Assembly (NCBI GenBank): GCA_038214535.1 | Contig: JBBQRS010000047.1 | Coordinates: 1-35,155, forward strand | Length of the DNA stretch: 35,155 nucleotides | DNA from: JBBQRS01 sp038214535 | GTDB lineage: Bacteria; Chloroflexota; Anaerolineae; CG2-30-64-16 | Direction: 5' to 3' | Shown: piece by piece, positions 17,669-25,400 of the stretch | How positions within the stretch are numbered: the stretch's first letter is position 1 | Layout of the letters: the number at the start of each line of letters is the position of its first letter | Program-made: the position numbers and the translations under genes | The notes under the pieces: model-generated | Told to the model about the DNA's origin: nothing | What the model saw: only the letters and a program-made list of their open reading frames with translations | The model's database searches: none

Positions 17669-18778
17669 ATGGCCAGTGTAACTTACGATCATGTCTACAA
17701 GCGGTTCGGCGATGTTACGGCAGTCAACGATCTGAGCATCAAGATCGCCGACAAGGAATTTGTGGTCTTCGTCGGCCCGTCCGGTTGTGGCAAAACCACC
17801 AGCCTGCGCCTGCTCGCCGGCCTGGAGGAGATTTCCGACGGGCGCATCTTCATCGGCGACCGTGTCGTCAATGACGTGCCCCCCAAGGACCGTGACATCG
17901 CCATGGTGTTCCAGAGCTACGCGCTCTATCCTCACATGAGCGTCTATGACAACATGGCGTTCGGCCTCAAGCTGCGCAAGACGCCCAAGGCGGAAATTGA
18001 TCGCAAGGTCAAGGAAGCCGCTGAGATGTTGGGCATCAGCCAGTTGCTCGACCGCAAGCCGAAACAACTCTCCGGCGGTCAGCGCCAGCGTGTGGCGGTC
18101 GGTCGGGCCATCGTCCGCGACCCCGCCGTCTTCCTCTTCGATGAGCCGCTTTCGAACCTCGACGCCAAGTTGCGCGTCCAGACCCGTGCGGAAATCAGCA
18201 AGCTCCATCAGCGCCTGGGCACCACGTTCATCTACGTGACCCACGACCAGATGGAAGCCATGACCATGGCCTCGCGCATCGTCGTCATGAAAGATGGCAT
18301 CCTGCAGCAGGTTGACACGCCGCAGCAGCTCTACGATCACCCGACCAACGTCTTCGTGGCCGGCTTCATTGGCAGCCCGTCCATGAACTTCTTCGACGTG
18401 ACCGTGGTCGAGCAAGACGGCAAGCTGTGGGTAGATGGCGGCAGCTTCAAGCTGGAAGTGCCCGATAAGAAGAAGGCTATCTACGCGGGGAGCAAGGGCA
18501 AGAAAGTCATCTTCGGCGTCCGGCCTGAGGATGTCTACTCGACCCAGTATGCCGCGCCCGCCATCGTCCCTGCGCCGATGAAGGCGACGGTGGACGTCAC
18601 CGAGTTGATGGGCAACGAAATCTTCCTCTATCTGCTGACGGGGGCGAAATCGTTCATCGCCCGCGTGGATCCGCGCACGAGTGTCCGCTCCGGCGAAGAA
18701 ATTGATCTCGTCCTGAACATGGACAACATGCACCTGTTCGATCCGCAGACCGAGAAAACGCTCGACGTCGTCGCCTGA
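17669..18778 (+). CDS. ugpC: Sugar ABC transporter ATPase, MalK/UgpC/MsmK family
   Basis: This 369-residue ATPase powers carbohydrate import. All nucleotide-binding motifs are intact: Walker A GPSGCGKT (36-43), Q-loop Gln82, signature LSGGQRQR (134-141), Walker B VFLFDEP (154-160) and switch His192 in THDQ. The C-terminal ~130 residues form the MalK-type regulatory domain (FGVRPEDV motif), as in multi-sugar ATPases. No permease or binding-protein genes are next to it, so it may serve several transporters, as MsmK does in streptococci (inference). AAGGAG lies 11 bases before the ATG. It is monocistronic: a promoter candidate at 17224 and a strong terminator at 18814 bracket it. Confidence 0.93.
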   Translation: MASVTYDHVYKRFGDVTAVNDLSIKIADKEFVVFVGPSGCGKTTSLRLLAGLEEISDGRIFIGDRVVNDVPPKDRDIAMVFQSYALYPHMSVYDNMAFGLKLRKTPKAEIDRKVKEAAEMLGISQLLDRKPKQLSGGQRQRVAVGRAIVRDPAVFLFDEPLSNLDAKLRVQTRAEISKLHQRLGTTFIYVTHDQMEAMTMASRIVVMKDGILQQVDTPQQLYDHPTNVFVAGFIGSPSMNFFDVTVVEQDGKLWVDGGSFKLEVPDKKKAIYAGSKGKKVIFGVRPEDVYSTQYAAPAIVPAPMKATVDVTELMGNEIFLYLLTGAKSFIARVDPRTSVRSGEEIDLVLNMDNMHLFDPQTEKTLDVVA

Positions 18779-18813
18779 AGCGATAGCCCGTCGGCCTGAA
18801 CCGTAATAAAAAA

Positions 18814-18845
18814 ACACGGGGAGCCATTGCGCTCCCCGTGTTTTT
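18814..18845. terminator. Bidirectional Rho-independent terminator between the ABC ATPase and def
   Basis: ACACGGGGAGC (18814-18824) and GCTCCCCGTGT (18831-18841) form a perfect 11-bp stem with a six-base loop. A-tracts precede and T-tracts follow, so it can serve the rightward ATPase gene and perhaps leftward transcripts leaving def. Confidence 0.92.
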
Positions 18846-18861
18846 GTTTGCGTTATGTTTT

Positions 18862-18926
18862 CCCTTCGGAGTGGCGACTTTAGCCGCTGTAGCGCCCCCC
18901 AAGGCTGAAGCCATGACTACAAAGGG
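18862..18926. repeat. Family-1 palindromic repeat, diverged copy
   Basis: CCCTTCGGAGTGGCGACTTT and the inverted AGGCTGAAGCCATGACTACA are degenerate arms of the family-1 hairpin, between the terminator and the def stop codon. The motif TTAGAATCTATCCGAA lies between it and def (minus strand, 18950-18965). Confidence 0.75.
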
Positions 18927-18971
18927 AAAGACATGATGATCTGGATGTATTCGGATAGATTCTAACTGTCG

Positions 18972-19529
18972 CTAGGCCGCGTTCGGCTGATCCATCAGTG
19001 CCATCGCTTCGGCAGTCTCCGGGTTGTCAGCGTCCGCTGCCGTCACCGGGCGAATTTTCTCCGGGTCCGTCACCCGGTCAATGAACATCACGCCGTCCAG
19101 GTGGTCAATCTCATGCTGCAAAATCCGGGCCAGATAGTCATAGGCGCGCACCTTTTGCGTCTTGCCGTAGGCATCTTGCCCGCGCACGATCACCATGGTG
19201 TGCCGCGGCACTTCGCCGACGTATCCGGGAATCGAAAGACAGCCCTCTTCGTCCTCTTCGATATCACGCGAGGTTTTGATGATTTCGGGGTTGACGAACG
19301 CATAGAGTTCGACGGGCCGCTCTTCTTCTTCGTCGGCGGGCAGCTCGAGGACGATCACGCGCTCCAGGATATTCACCTGCGGCGCGGCCAGCCCGACGCC
19401 CGGCGCTTTCCGCATCGTCTCGATCATGTCGGCAATCAGTTGCTGCAATTCCGGCCCGAACTCCGTCACCTTGCGCGCGCGCTGCCGCAGGGTCGGATGC
19501 CCCAACGTGATAATCTCGCGAATCGCCAT
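18972..19529 (-). CDS. def: Peptide deformylase
   Basis: This 185-residue metalloenzyme removes the formyl group from the N-terminal methionine of new proteins. The three family motifs are intact: GVGLAAPQ (44-51), EGCLS with metal ligand Cys97 (95-99), and HEIDH with ligands His139 and His143 and catalytic Glu140. An acidic loop ADEEEERPVE (65-74) and a C-terminal extension after VMFIDRV are normal variation. The ATG at 19529 has AGGAG six bases upstream. A perfect consensus promoter (TTGACA-17-TATAAT) drives it from 19578-19606. It is not next to fmt, its usual partner. Confidence 0.96.
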   Translation of the reverse strand: MAIREIITLGHPTLRQRARKVTEFGPELQQLIADMIETMRKAPGVGLAAPQVNILERVIVLELPADEEEERPVELYAFVNPEIIKTSRDIEEDEEGCLSIPGYVGEVPRHTMVIVRGQDAYGKTQKVRAYDYLARILQHEIDHLDGVMFIDRVTDPEKIRPVTAADADNPETAEAMALMDQPNAA

Positions 19530-19577
19530 GCTTCTCTCCTACCCTCAACCCAAATTAAGCAACAAAATCCTAGAGAA

Positions 19578-19606
19578 ATTATAGGCATTTTGGGGCAATT
19601 TGTCAA
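19578..19606 (-). promoter_or_regulatory. Perfect consensus promoter of def
   Basis: Reading leftward, TTGACA (19601-19606), a 17-base spacer and TATAAT (19578-19583) match the sigma-70 consensus at all twelve positions. It lies about 50 bases upstream of the def start in an AT-rich stretch. Confidence 0.9.
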
Positions 19607-19671
19607 AGTAATTTTATCCTTTCTCGGCAAAAGAAAATTAGGCGCGAATGGGGAATATGGTATATATTCAT

Positions 19672-19700
19672 TTGTATAGGCGGAATAAGTGTGCTAAAAT
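19672..19700 (+). promoter_or_regulatory. Promoter of the decaheme cytochrome gene
   Basis: TTGTAT (19672-19677), a 17-base spacer and TAAAAT (19695-19700), divergent from the def promoter. The transcript would carry a leader of about 180 bases. Confidence 0.7.
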
Positions 19701-19735
19701 GCACACGATGTAATCCGTCCCCGTGGACGTCAGGT

Positions 19736-19793
19736 GATCTCGCAACAAGACTGTCCCGTCTTCGTCGAGGTCTCAATAGCCTGCAAAGGAGGT
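19736..19793 (+). promoter_or_regulatory. Structured leader of the cytochrome gene with an orphan Shine-Dalgarno-like site
   Basis: GATCTCG (19736-19742) pairs with CGAGGTC (19766-19772), and inside it AAGAC (19747-19751) pairs with GTCTT (19758-19762). Downstream, AAAGGAGGTG (about 19784-19793) resembles a near-perfect ribosome site, yet only GTG-TAG follows. It may pair with or compete for the ribosome, or be chance. It does not fit a cyclic-di-GMP riboswitch. Confidence 0.35.
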
Positions 19794-19887
19794 GTGTAGC
19801 CAAGCCAATCTTTCTTACCATTAGAGTATGTACACCGTCAGTATGTAAACATGTGTCTCCACCCCATGAAAGACACAAGGAGGACCG

Positions 19888-22155
19888 ATGAAGGTTATGA
19901 AGAGATCCCTCGGGTGGGTTCTGATCATCGTCTTGTTGCTCACGGCATTTGGCGCCGTGGTCTATGCTCAAGACGCGACCCCCACCACTGCTCCCACAGC
20001 CGCGCCCACCAAGGCGCCCGCTGCTGCCGCAACTGCCGCACCCGCGGCGGCAGATGCACCCGTCGTGCCGGAGATTCCCTTCCTCAAGGATTGGCAAAGC
20101 TCGGGCCACGCAGACGCCACGGCTGAAGCGTTCCGCCACTGGGACAGCGCCGATCCGGCAGTAGTTCCGGCGGACTGCGCCAAGTGCCACTCCACGACCG
20201 GCTATCTTGATTTCCTCGGCGCGGATGGCAGCGCCGCCGGTAAAGTTGACAAAACGCACCCGCCGTCAAACGGCATCCAGTGCGTGGCTTGTCACAACAC
20301 CGTCACCCCTACCAAGGATAGCGTCCTCTTCCCGTCCGGCATTACGTTGACCGGCCTCGGCAGCGAAGCCCGCTGTATGGAATGCCATCAGGGGCGCGAG
20401 TCCAAGGTGAGCGTTGACAAGCAGATCGCGGACTTCAAAGTCACCGACATGGACGCCGTTGTCAAGCCCATGACGGTGGACGGCAAGGACGTGAACTTCG
20501 GCTTCCGCAACGTCCATTACTTCGCGGCAGCGGCCACCCAGTACGGCACGCAGGTCAAGGGCGGCTACGAATATGACGGTATGGCATATGACGGCAAGTT
20601 CCAGCACCCCGCGCCGTATGACACCTGCGTCGGCTGCCACAACTCGCACACCCTTGCGCTCGACGTAAAAGAGTGCGCGACCTGCCATGCGGGCGTCGCC
20701 AAGGTCGAAGACCTCGCCAAGATCCGCATGCCCGGCTCGCTGATGGACTATGACGGCGACGGCGATGCGAAGGAAGGCGTGGCGGCTGAAGTGACCGGCC
20801 TGCAAGAGAAACTCGGCGAGGCCATCACGGCCTACGCCGCAGAGGTCGCGAAAGCCCCCATCGCCTACAACCCGGCTGCATATCCCTACTGGTTTGCCGA
20901 CGCCAACAGCAACGGCAAGGCCGATGAGGGCGAGAAGGGGTTTGCCAGTTGGACGGGACGCCTGTTGCAGGCGGCCTACAACTACCAGGTTGCCAGCAAG
21001 GACCCCGGCAAGTTCGCGCACAACGCCAAGTACGTCATCCAGTTGATGCACGACTCGATCACGGACCTGAACACCAAACTGGCCGAGCCCATTGACATGG
21101 CGAATGCCGTGCGGAACGACGCCGGTCACTTCGACGGCACCTCCGAAGCCTTCCGCCATTGGGATGAAGAAGGCATGGTTCCGGCGGACTGCGCCAAGTG
21201 CCATTCTTCTACGGGCTTGCCGACGTTCCTCGCGAACAACGGCACGGTCGCCATTGACGGGCGCGGCACGGTTGTCACCACCGGCGTCACCAGCGCGCAC
21301 CCCGCCAACGGGTTCGCCTGCACCACCTGCCACAACGACCTGACTAAGTTCACCCTGCACCCGGTGACGAACGTGCCCTTCCCCAGCGGGAAGAGCGTCA
21401 CCTTCAGCACCGAGAAGAATACCGAGGGCGCGCTGGTGCCGGTGGATGCTAACATCTGCCTCGAATGCCATCAGGGTCGTGAGTCCACGGCTTCGATGAA
21501 CATCAAGCTCCAGGGCAAGGAAGATGATGTCGTGCCCGAGACGCCGCTGCGCTTCTCGAACGTGCACTACTTCGCGGCGGGCGCGTCGCTCTTCGGCGAC
21601 GAAGCTCAGGGCGCGTATCAGTACGCCGACAAGGAATACGTCGGTCGCAACATGCACGCCCCCGGCTTCCAAACCTGCACCGACTGCCACGGCACGCACA
21701 CGCAGGAACTCGCATTCGATAAATGCGTCACCTGCCATGCCGGCGCCAAGACGCCGCAGGACATCCGCATCAGCGCGGCTGACCTCGACGGCGACAAGGA
21801 CGTGAAGGAAGGCGTATCTGCGGAGATCATGGCGTTGGAAGAGAAGCTGTTCGCAGCAATGCAGCTCTATGCCAAAGATGTCGCCAAGAAACCGATCCTC
21901 TACAATGCAGCGGCTTATCCGTACTTCTTCGAAGATACGAACGCCAACGGCAAGATTGATGAGAAGGAACCGGCTTTCACGGCCTGGACGCCTCGCCTGC
22001 TGCGCGCGGCCTACAACTATCAGTACATCCAGAAGGACCCCGGCGTCTTCGCGCACAACCCGACGTACGCCGCGCAAATCCTTTACGACACAATGGACGA
22101 CCTGGGCCAGGGCGGCATCAAGGTTGACATGACCGGCCTGACCCGCGCCGAGTAA
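19888..22155 (+). CDS. Secreted decaheme c-type cytochrome with duplicated pentaheme module
   Basis: This 755-residue protein has a signal peptide (about 1-27, ending VVYA), an Ala/Pro/Thr linker (28-60) and ten CxxCH heme sites: 97, 132, 163, 247 and 263 in the first half; 435, 478, 524, 597 and 613 in the second. The halves are clear repeats, sharing EAFRHWD, DCAKCHS, CHQGRES, NVHYFAA, a closing LLxAAYNYQ and DPGxFAHN. Each half also has two Asp/Asn-rich loops: DYDGDGDAKE (287) and DANSNGKADEGE (338); DLDGDKDVKE (632) and DTNANGKIDEKE (683). The second loop of each pair fits the 12-residue EF-hand calcium pattern. It should act outside the cytoplasm in electron transfer; partner and substrate are unknown. 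AAGGAGG precedes the ATG. No cytochrome maturation genes are adjacent. A terminator follows at 22186. Confidence 0.92.
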   Translation: MKVMKRSLGWVLIIVLLLTAFGAVVYAQDATPTTAPTAAPTKAPAAAATAAPAAADAPVVPEIPFLKDWQSSGHADATAEAFRHWDSADPAVVPADCAKCHSTTGYLDFLGADGSAAGKVDKTHPPSNGIQCVACHNTVTPTKDSVLFPSGITLTGLGSEARCMECHQGRESKVSVDKQIADFKVTDMDAVVKPMTVDGKDVNFGFRNVHYFAAAATQYGTQVKGGYEYDGMAYDGKFQHPAPYDTCVGCHNSHTLALDVKECATCHAGVAKVEDLAKIRMPGSLMDYDGDGDAKEGVAAEVTGLQEKLGEAITAYAAEVAKAPIAYNPAAYPYWFADANSNGKADEGEKGFASWTGRLLQAAYNYQVASKDPGKFAHNAKYVIQLMHDSITDLNTKLAEPIDMANAVRNDAGHFDGTSEAFRHWDEEGMVPADCAKCHSSTGLPTFLANNGTVAIDGRGTVVTTGVTSAHPANGFACTTCHNDLTKFTLHPVTNVPFPSGKSVTFSTEKNTEGALVPVDANICLECHQGRESTASMNIKLQGKEDDVVPETPLRFSNVHYFAAGASLFGDEAQGAYQYADKEYVGRNMHAPGFQTCTDCHGTHTQELAFDKCVTCHAGAKTPQDIRISAADLDGDKDVKEGVSAEIMALEEKLFAAMQLYAKDVAKKPILYNAAAYPYFFEDTNANGKIDEKEPAFTAWTPRLLRAAYNYQYIQKDPGVFAHNPTYAAQILYDTMDDLGQGGIKVDMTGLTRAE

Positions 22156-22185
22156 CCTCACCCCGTAAGCAACCGAACACCTGGA

Positions 22186-22213
22186 CCGGGCGCTGCAAAG
22201 CGCCCGGTTTTTT
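22186..22213 (+). terminator. Rho-independent terminator of the cytochrome gene
   Basis: CCGGGCGCT (22186-22194) and AGCGCCCGG (22199-22207) form a perfect 9-bp stem with a GCAA tetraloop and six T. Confidence 0.95.
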
Positions 22214-22215
22214 GT

Positions 22216-22337
22216 CAGGAAACTCCAAATGTCCCCGGAGTCGAGACCTGCGGCCGGTTACGCCCACGCCTCTTGTTGCCGCAAAAACTGGCCGCAGGTC
22301 TCTACTCCACGCCTGACAAGCGCCTACATTTGACAGG
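22216..22337. mobile_element. Family-4 MITE-like element, copy A
   Basis: It starts CAGGAAACTCCAAATG directly after the terminator T-tract and ends CATTTGACAGG. Inside, 22237-22258 pairs with 22287-22308 over about 20 of 22 positions. A homologous element lies at 33536-33660. Its right end supplies the -35 box TTGACA of the next gene. Confidence 0.8.
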
Positions 22338-22359
22338 TTCATACCTCTCGTGATATAAC
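22330..22359 (+). promoter_or_regulatory. Promoter of the lamin-tail protein gene, -35 box inside the MITE end
   Basis: TTGACA (22330-22335), an 18-base spacer and TATAAC (22354-22359), 61 bases before the start codon. The -35 lies within the terminal repeat of the family-4 element. Confidence 0.75.
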
Positions 22360-22420
22360 CCGCGAGTCTCCCGCGTTCGCTCATTGTAATTTCTCTGACT
22401 GCTAAAGGGATGGGTAGGCC

Positions 22421-25400
22421 ATGGCGCGCCTGCGTATCTTTTCTGTGCTTCTCCTTCTGTCCGCGTTCCTGCTGCCGCCGTTCTCCGGCCATAGCGCCGC
22501 CGGTTCGCCCGACCATCTTCTGATCACCGAAGTACTCTACGACGCGCCGCAGACCGGCACGGATACCCAGTATGAATTCCTGGAACTCCACAACCCGACC
22601 GGCGCGCCGGTGAACCTCGCGGGCTGGCGCGTGCGCGACAACGCCGAGAGCGACCTCGTACCGGCCTACGTGCTGGCCCCCGGCGCGACGCTGGTGGTCG
22701 CGGCAACCGCATCCGGCTTCTTTGCCAATTACCCCGGCTTCTCCGGCCCGCTGGTGACGTTGGAAGGCGCGATCGGCGACGGGCTGAACAACGCCGCCGA
22801 CCGGTTAATTTTGCTTGATCCCGATGGTAGCGCCGTGGATGCGATGAGTTATGGCTCCGACGCCGCTGCGTTCAACCCGCCCTGCCCGGACGTGCCCGCC
22901 GGGTCGTCGCTGGAGCGTATCGCGGTCGCGGAGGACACGGACGCCGCCGCCGACTGGCGGGCGCAACCCGCGCCCTCCCCCGGCGCACTTCCCCCGGCGC
23001 CCGCGCCGACTGCAACCGCATCCTTGACGCCGACAGGCACGGCTTCCCCGACACAGACCGTCACAGCAACGCCTGTCCCCTCTTCGGTACTGAACGACAC
23101 GCCGGAGATCACGCCGTCCATCACGTCCACCGGTACGCCTGTCCCTGCGACGATGACGCCGACCCTGACCCCATCTCCGACGACCACCGCGACGCCCACA
23201 GTAACGCGCACGCCCGTCGTCTGGCCGAAGCTGCTATTGAGCGAGGTCATGTACGACGCGCCGCAAGCCGGCAGCGACCAACCGTTCGAGTGGATCGAGC
23301 TTTACAACGCGAGCGGCGCGGAGGTCAATCTGGCGGGCTGGCGCGTGGCCGACAACGCTGAGGAAGACGCCGTACCGGCGATCGTGCTGCCGTCCGGTGG
23401 GTTCCTGGTGATCGCCGCCACAGCTTCCGGGTTCTTCGCCAACTATCCCGGCTATACCGGCCCGCTGGTCTCGCTTGAAGGGATCATCGGCGACGGGCTG
23501 ACCAACGCCGGTGACCGGGTGCTGCTCCTGGCCCCGGATAGTACCCTTGTGGACGCCATGAGCTACGGCGCAGACGCGAGCATCTTCGACCCACCTTGCC
23601 CCGATGTGGATCCCGGCTGGTCGCTGGCGCGCGTCCCTCCCGAAAGAGATAGCGGCACGCGCGCCGACTGGCTGCCGCAGGCGACGCCGCACCCCGGTCT
23701 CCCGCTGCCCGCGCCTACCGTTACGCCGACATCAACCGTGCTGCCCACCCGAACACCAACACCCACCGCGCCAATTACCCCTGCTCCCACACCGACCACA
23801 ACGTCCACACCAACCACGCCGACCACGACACCCACACCGACCGCGCCGCCCAACCCCCGGCCGCGCGTGCGCCTGAACGAAGTGCTGCCGCGCCCGATGA
23901 ACGTGGATTGGGACGGCAACGGCGCGGCGAACGCCTACGATGAGTGGATTGAGCTTTATAATCTGGAGCCTTACCCCGTTGACCTGACAGGCTGGGCGCT
24001 GGACGACATGGCTTTCGGCGGCACATCGCCCTATCGCTTTCCGGCGGGCACGGTCTTGGAGGCCGAAGGTTTCCTGGTGCGTTATCGTTCAGGTAGCGGT
24101 GTGGCGCTGAACCAGGACGCCGACACCGCGCGCCTGCTCGCGCCGGACGGCTCTGAGATAGATGTCTTCTCTTATGTTGACCCTGCCGCAGATCAAAGCT
24201 ATAGCCGCGCCGTGGATGGCGTCGGGCCGTGGGCAGAAGATTACACGCCTTCGCCGGGCGGCCGGAACATTGCTCCACCGCCCACGCTGACACTGACCCC
24301 AACCGTGACACCGACCCCGACAGTAATGCCATCACCTACGCTGACTCTGACGCCCATCGCGACGGCTACCCGCACGCTGATGCCAACAGCTACCAGTACG
24401 AACACCCCCGTAGCCACATGGACGCCCGGCCTGGGTCAATCCGGCGACGTGGTCATCACCGAGATCATGCAGGACCCCGCGGCCGTCTCGGACACAACTG
24501 GCGAATGGATCGAGTTGTACAACGCGAGCGGCCGCGTCATAGATCTCAACGGCTGGACGGTCCGCGATGCCGGCGTTGACCACCATCGCATCCAGGCCGG
24601 CGGTCCGCTGTTGATCGTGCCCGGCGAATATCTGGTGTTGGGACGCGAGGCCGATAGCGCCGTCAACGGCGGTGTCGTCGTGGACTACGACTACAGCGGG
24701 TTCCTGTTGGGCAACGATGCGGACGAGATCATCCTTCTGGACGGCGCGAATAACGAAGTGGACCGTGTAGCTTACGATGGCGGCGACGCGTTTCCCAACC
24801 CGACAGGGGCATCTATGACCTTGCTGGATGTGACCCTGGACAACAGCCTCGGCGCGAGCTGGGGCGCGTCATGGTTGCCGTGGCCCGGCGGCGCAGGCGA
24901 CTTCGGTTCGCCCGGCGCCGCGAATCCGCCGCTTCCCACCCCCACGCCAACCGCGACATCCGCGCCGACGTTGACTTTCACGCCGACCATGACGCCGACG
25001 CCTACCGCGTCGTTCACTCCCACTTTCACCGTTACGCCGATGCCATCATTCACACCCACACCGACCTCCACCATTACGCCGACTTCCACCGCCACGCCCG
25101 CGCCGACCGCGACGGCCACCCCCTTGCCGCGCGTTCGCCTGAATGAAGTGCTGCCGCGCCCGATCAACGTGGATTGGGACGGCAACGGTACGGCGAACGC
25201 CTACGACGAGTGGATCGAAGTTTATAACCTGGAATCCTACCCTGTTGACCTGACCGGCTGGGCGCTGGACGACATGGCTTCTGGCGGCACATCGCCTTAC
25301 GTCTTTCCGGCGGGAACGATGTTGGGGGCCGAAGGTTTCCTGGTGCGTTTCCGTTCGGGCACGGGCGTGGCGCTGAACCAGGATGCCGACACCGCGCGCC

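Noticed and set aside
17480..18817. Minus-strand open frame opposite the ABC ATPase
   Set aside because: It runs through a terminator and mirrors a highly conserved ATPase.
19705..19860. Cyclic-di-GMP (GEMM) riboswitch upstream of the cytochrome gene
   Set aside because: GCAAAGGAGG-like pieces are present, but the order and the tetraloop-receptor parts of the GEMM consensus are missing.
20266..22161. Long minus-strand frame opposite the decaheme cytochrome
   Set aside because: It is composed of Val/Arg/Gly-rich shadow sequence; the plus strand carries ten CxxCH motifs and a signal peptide.
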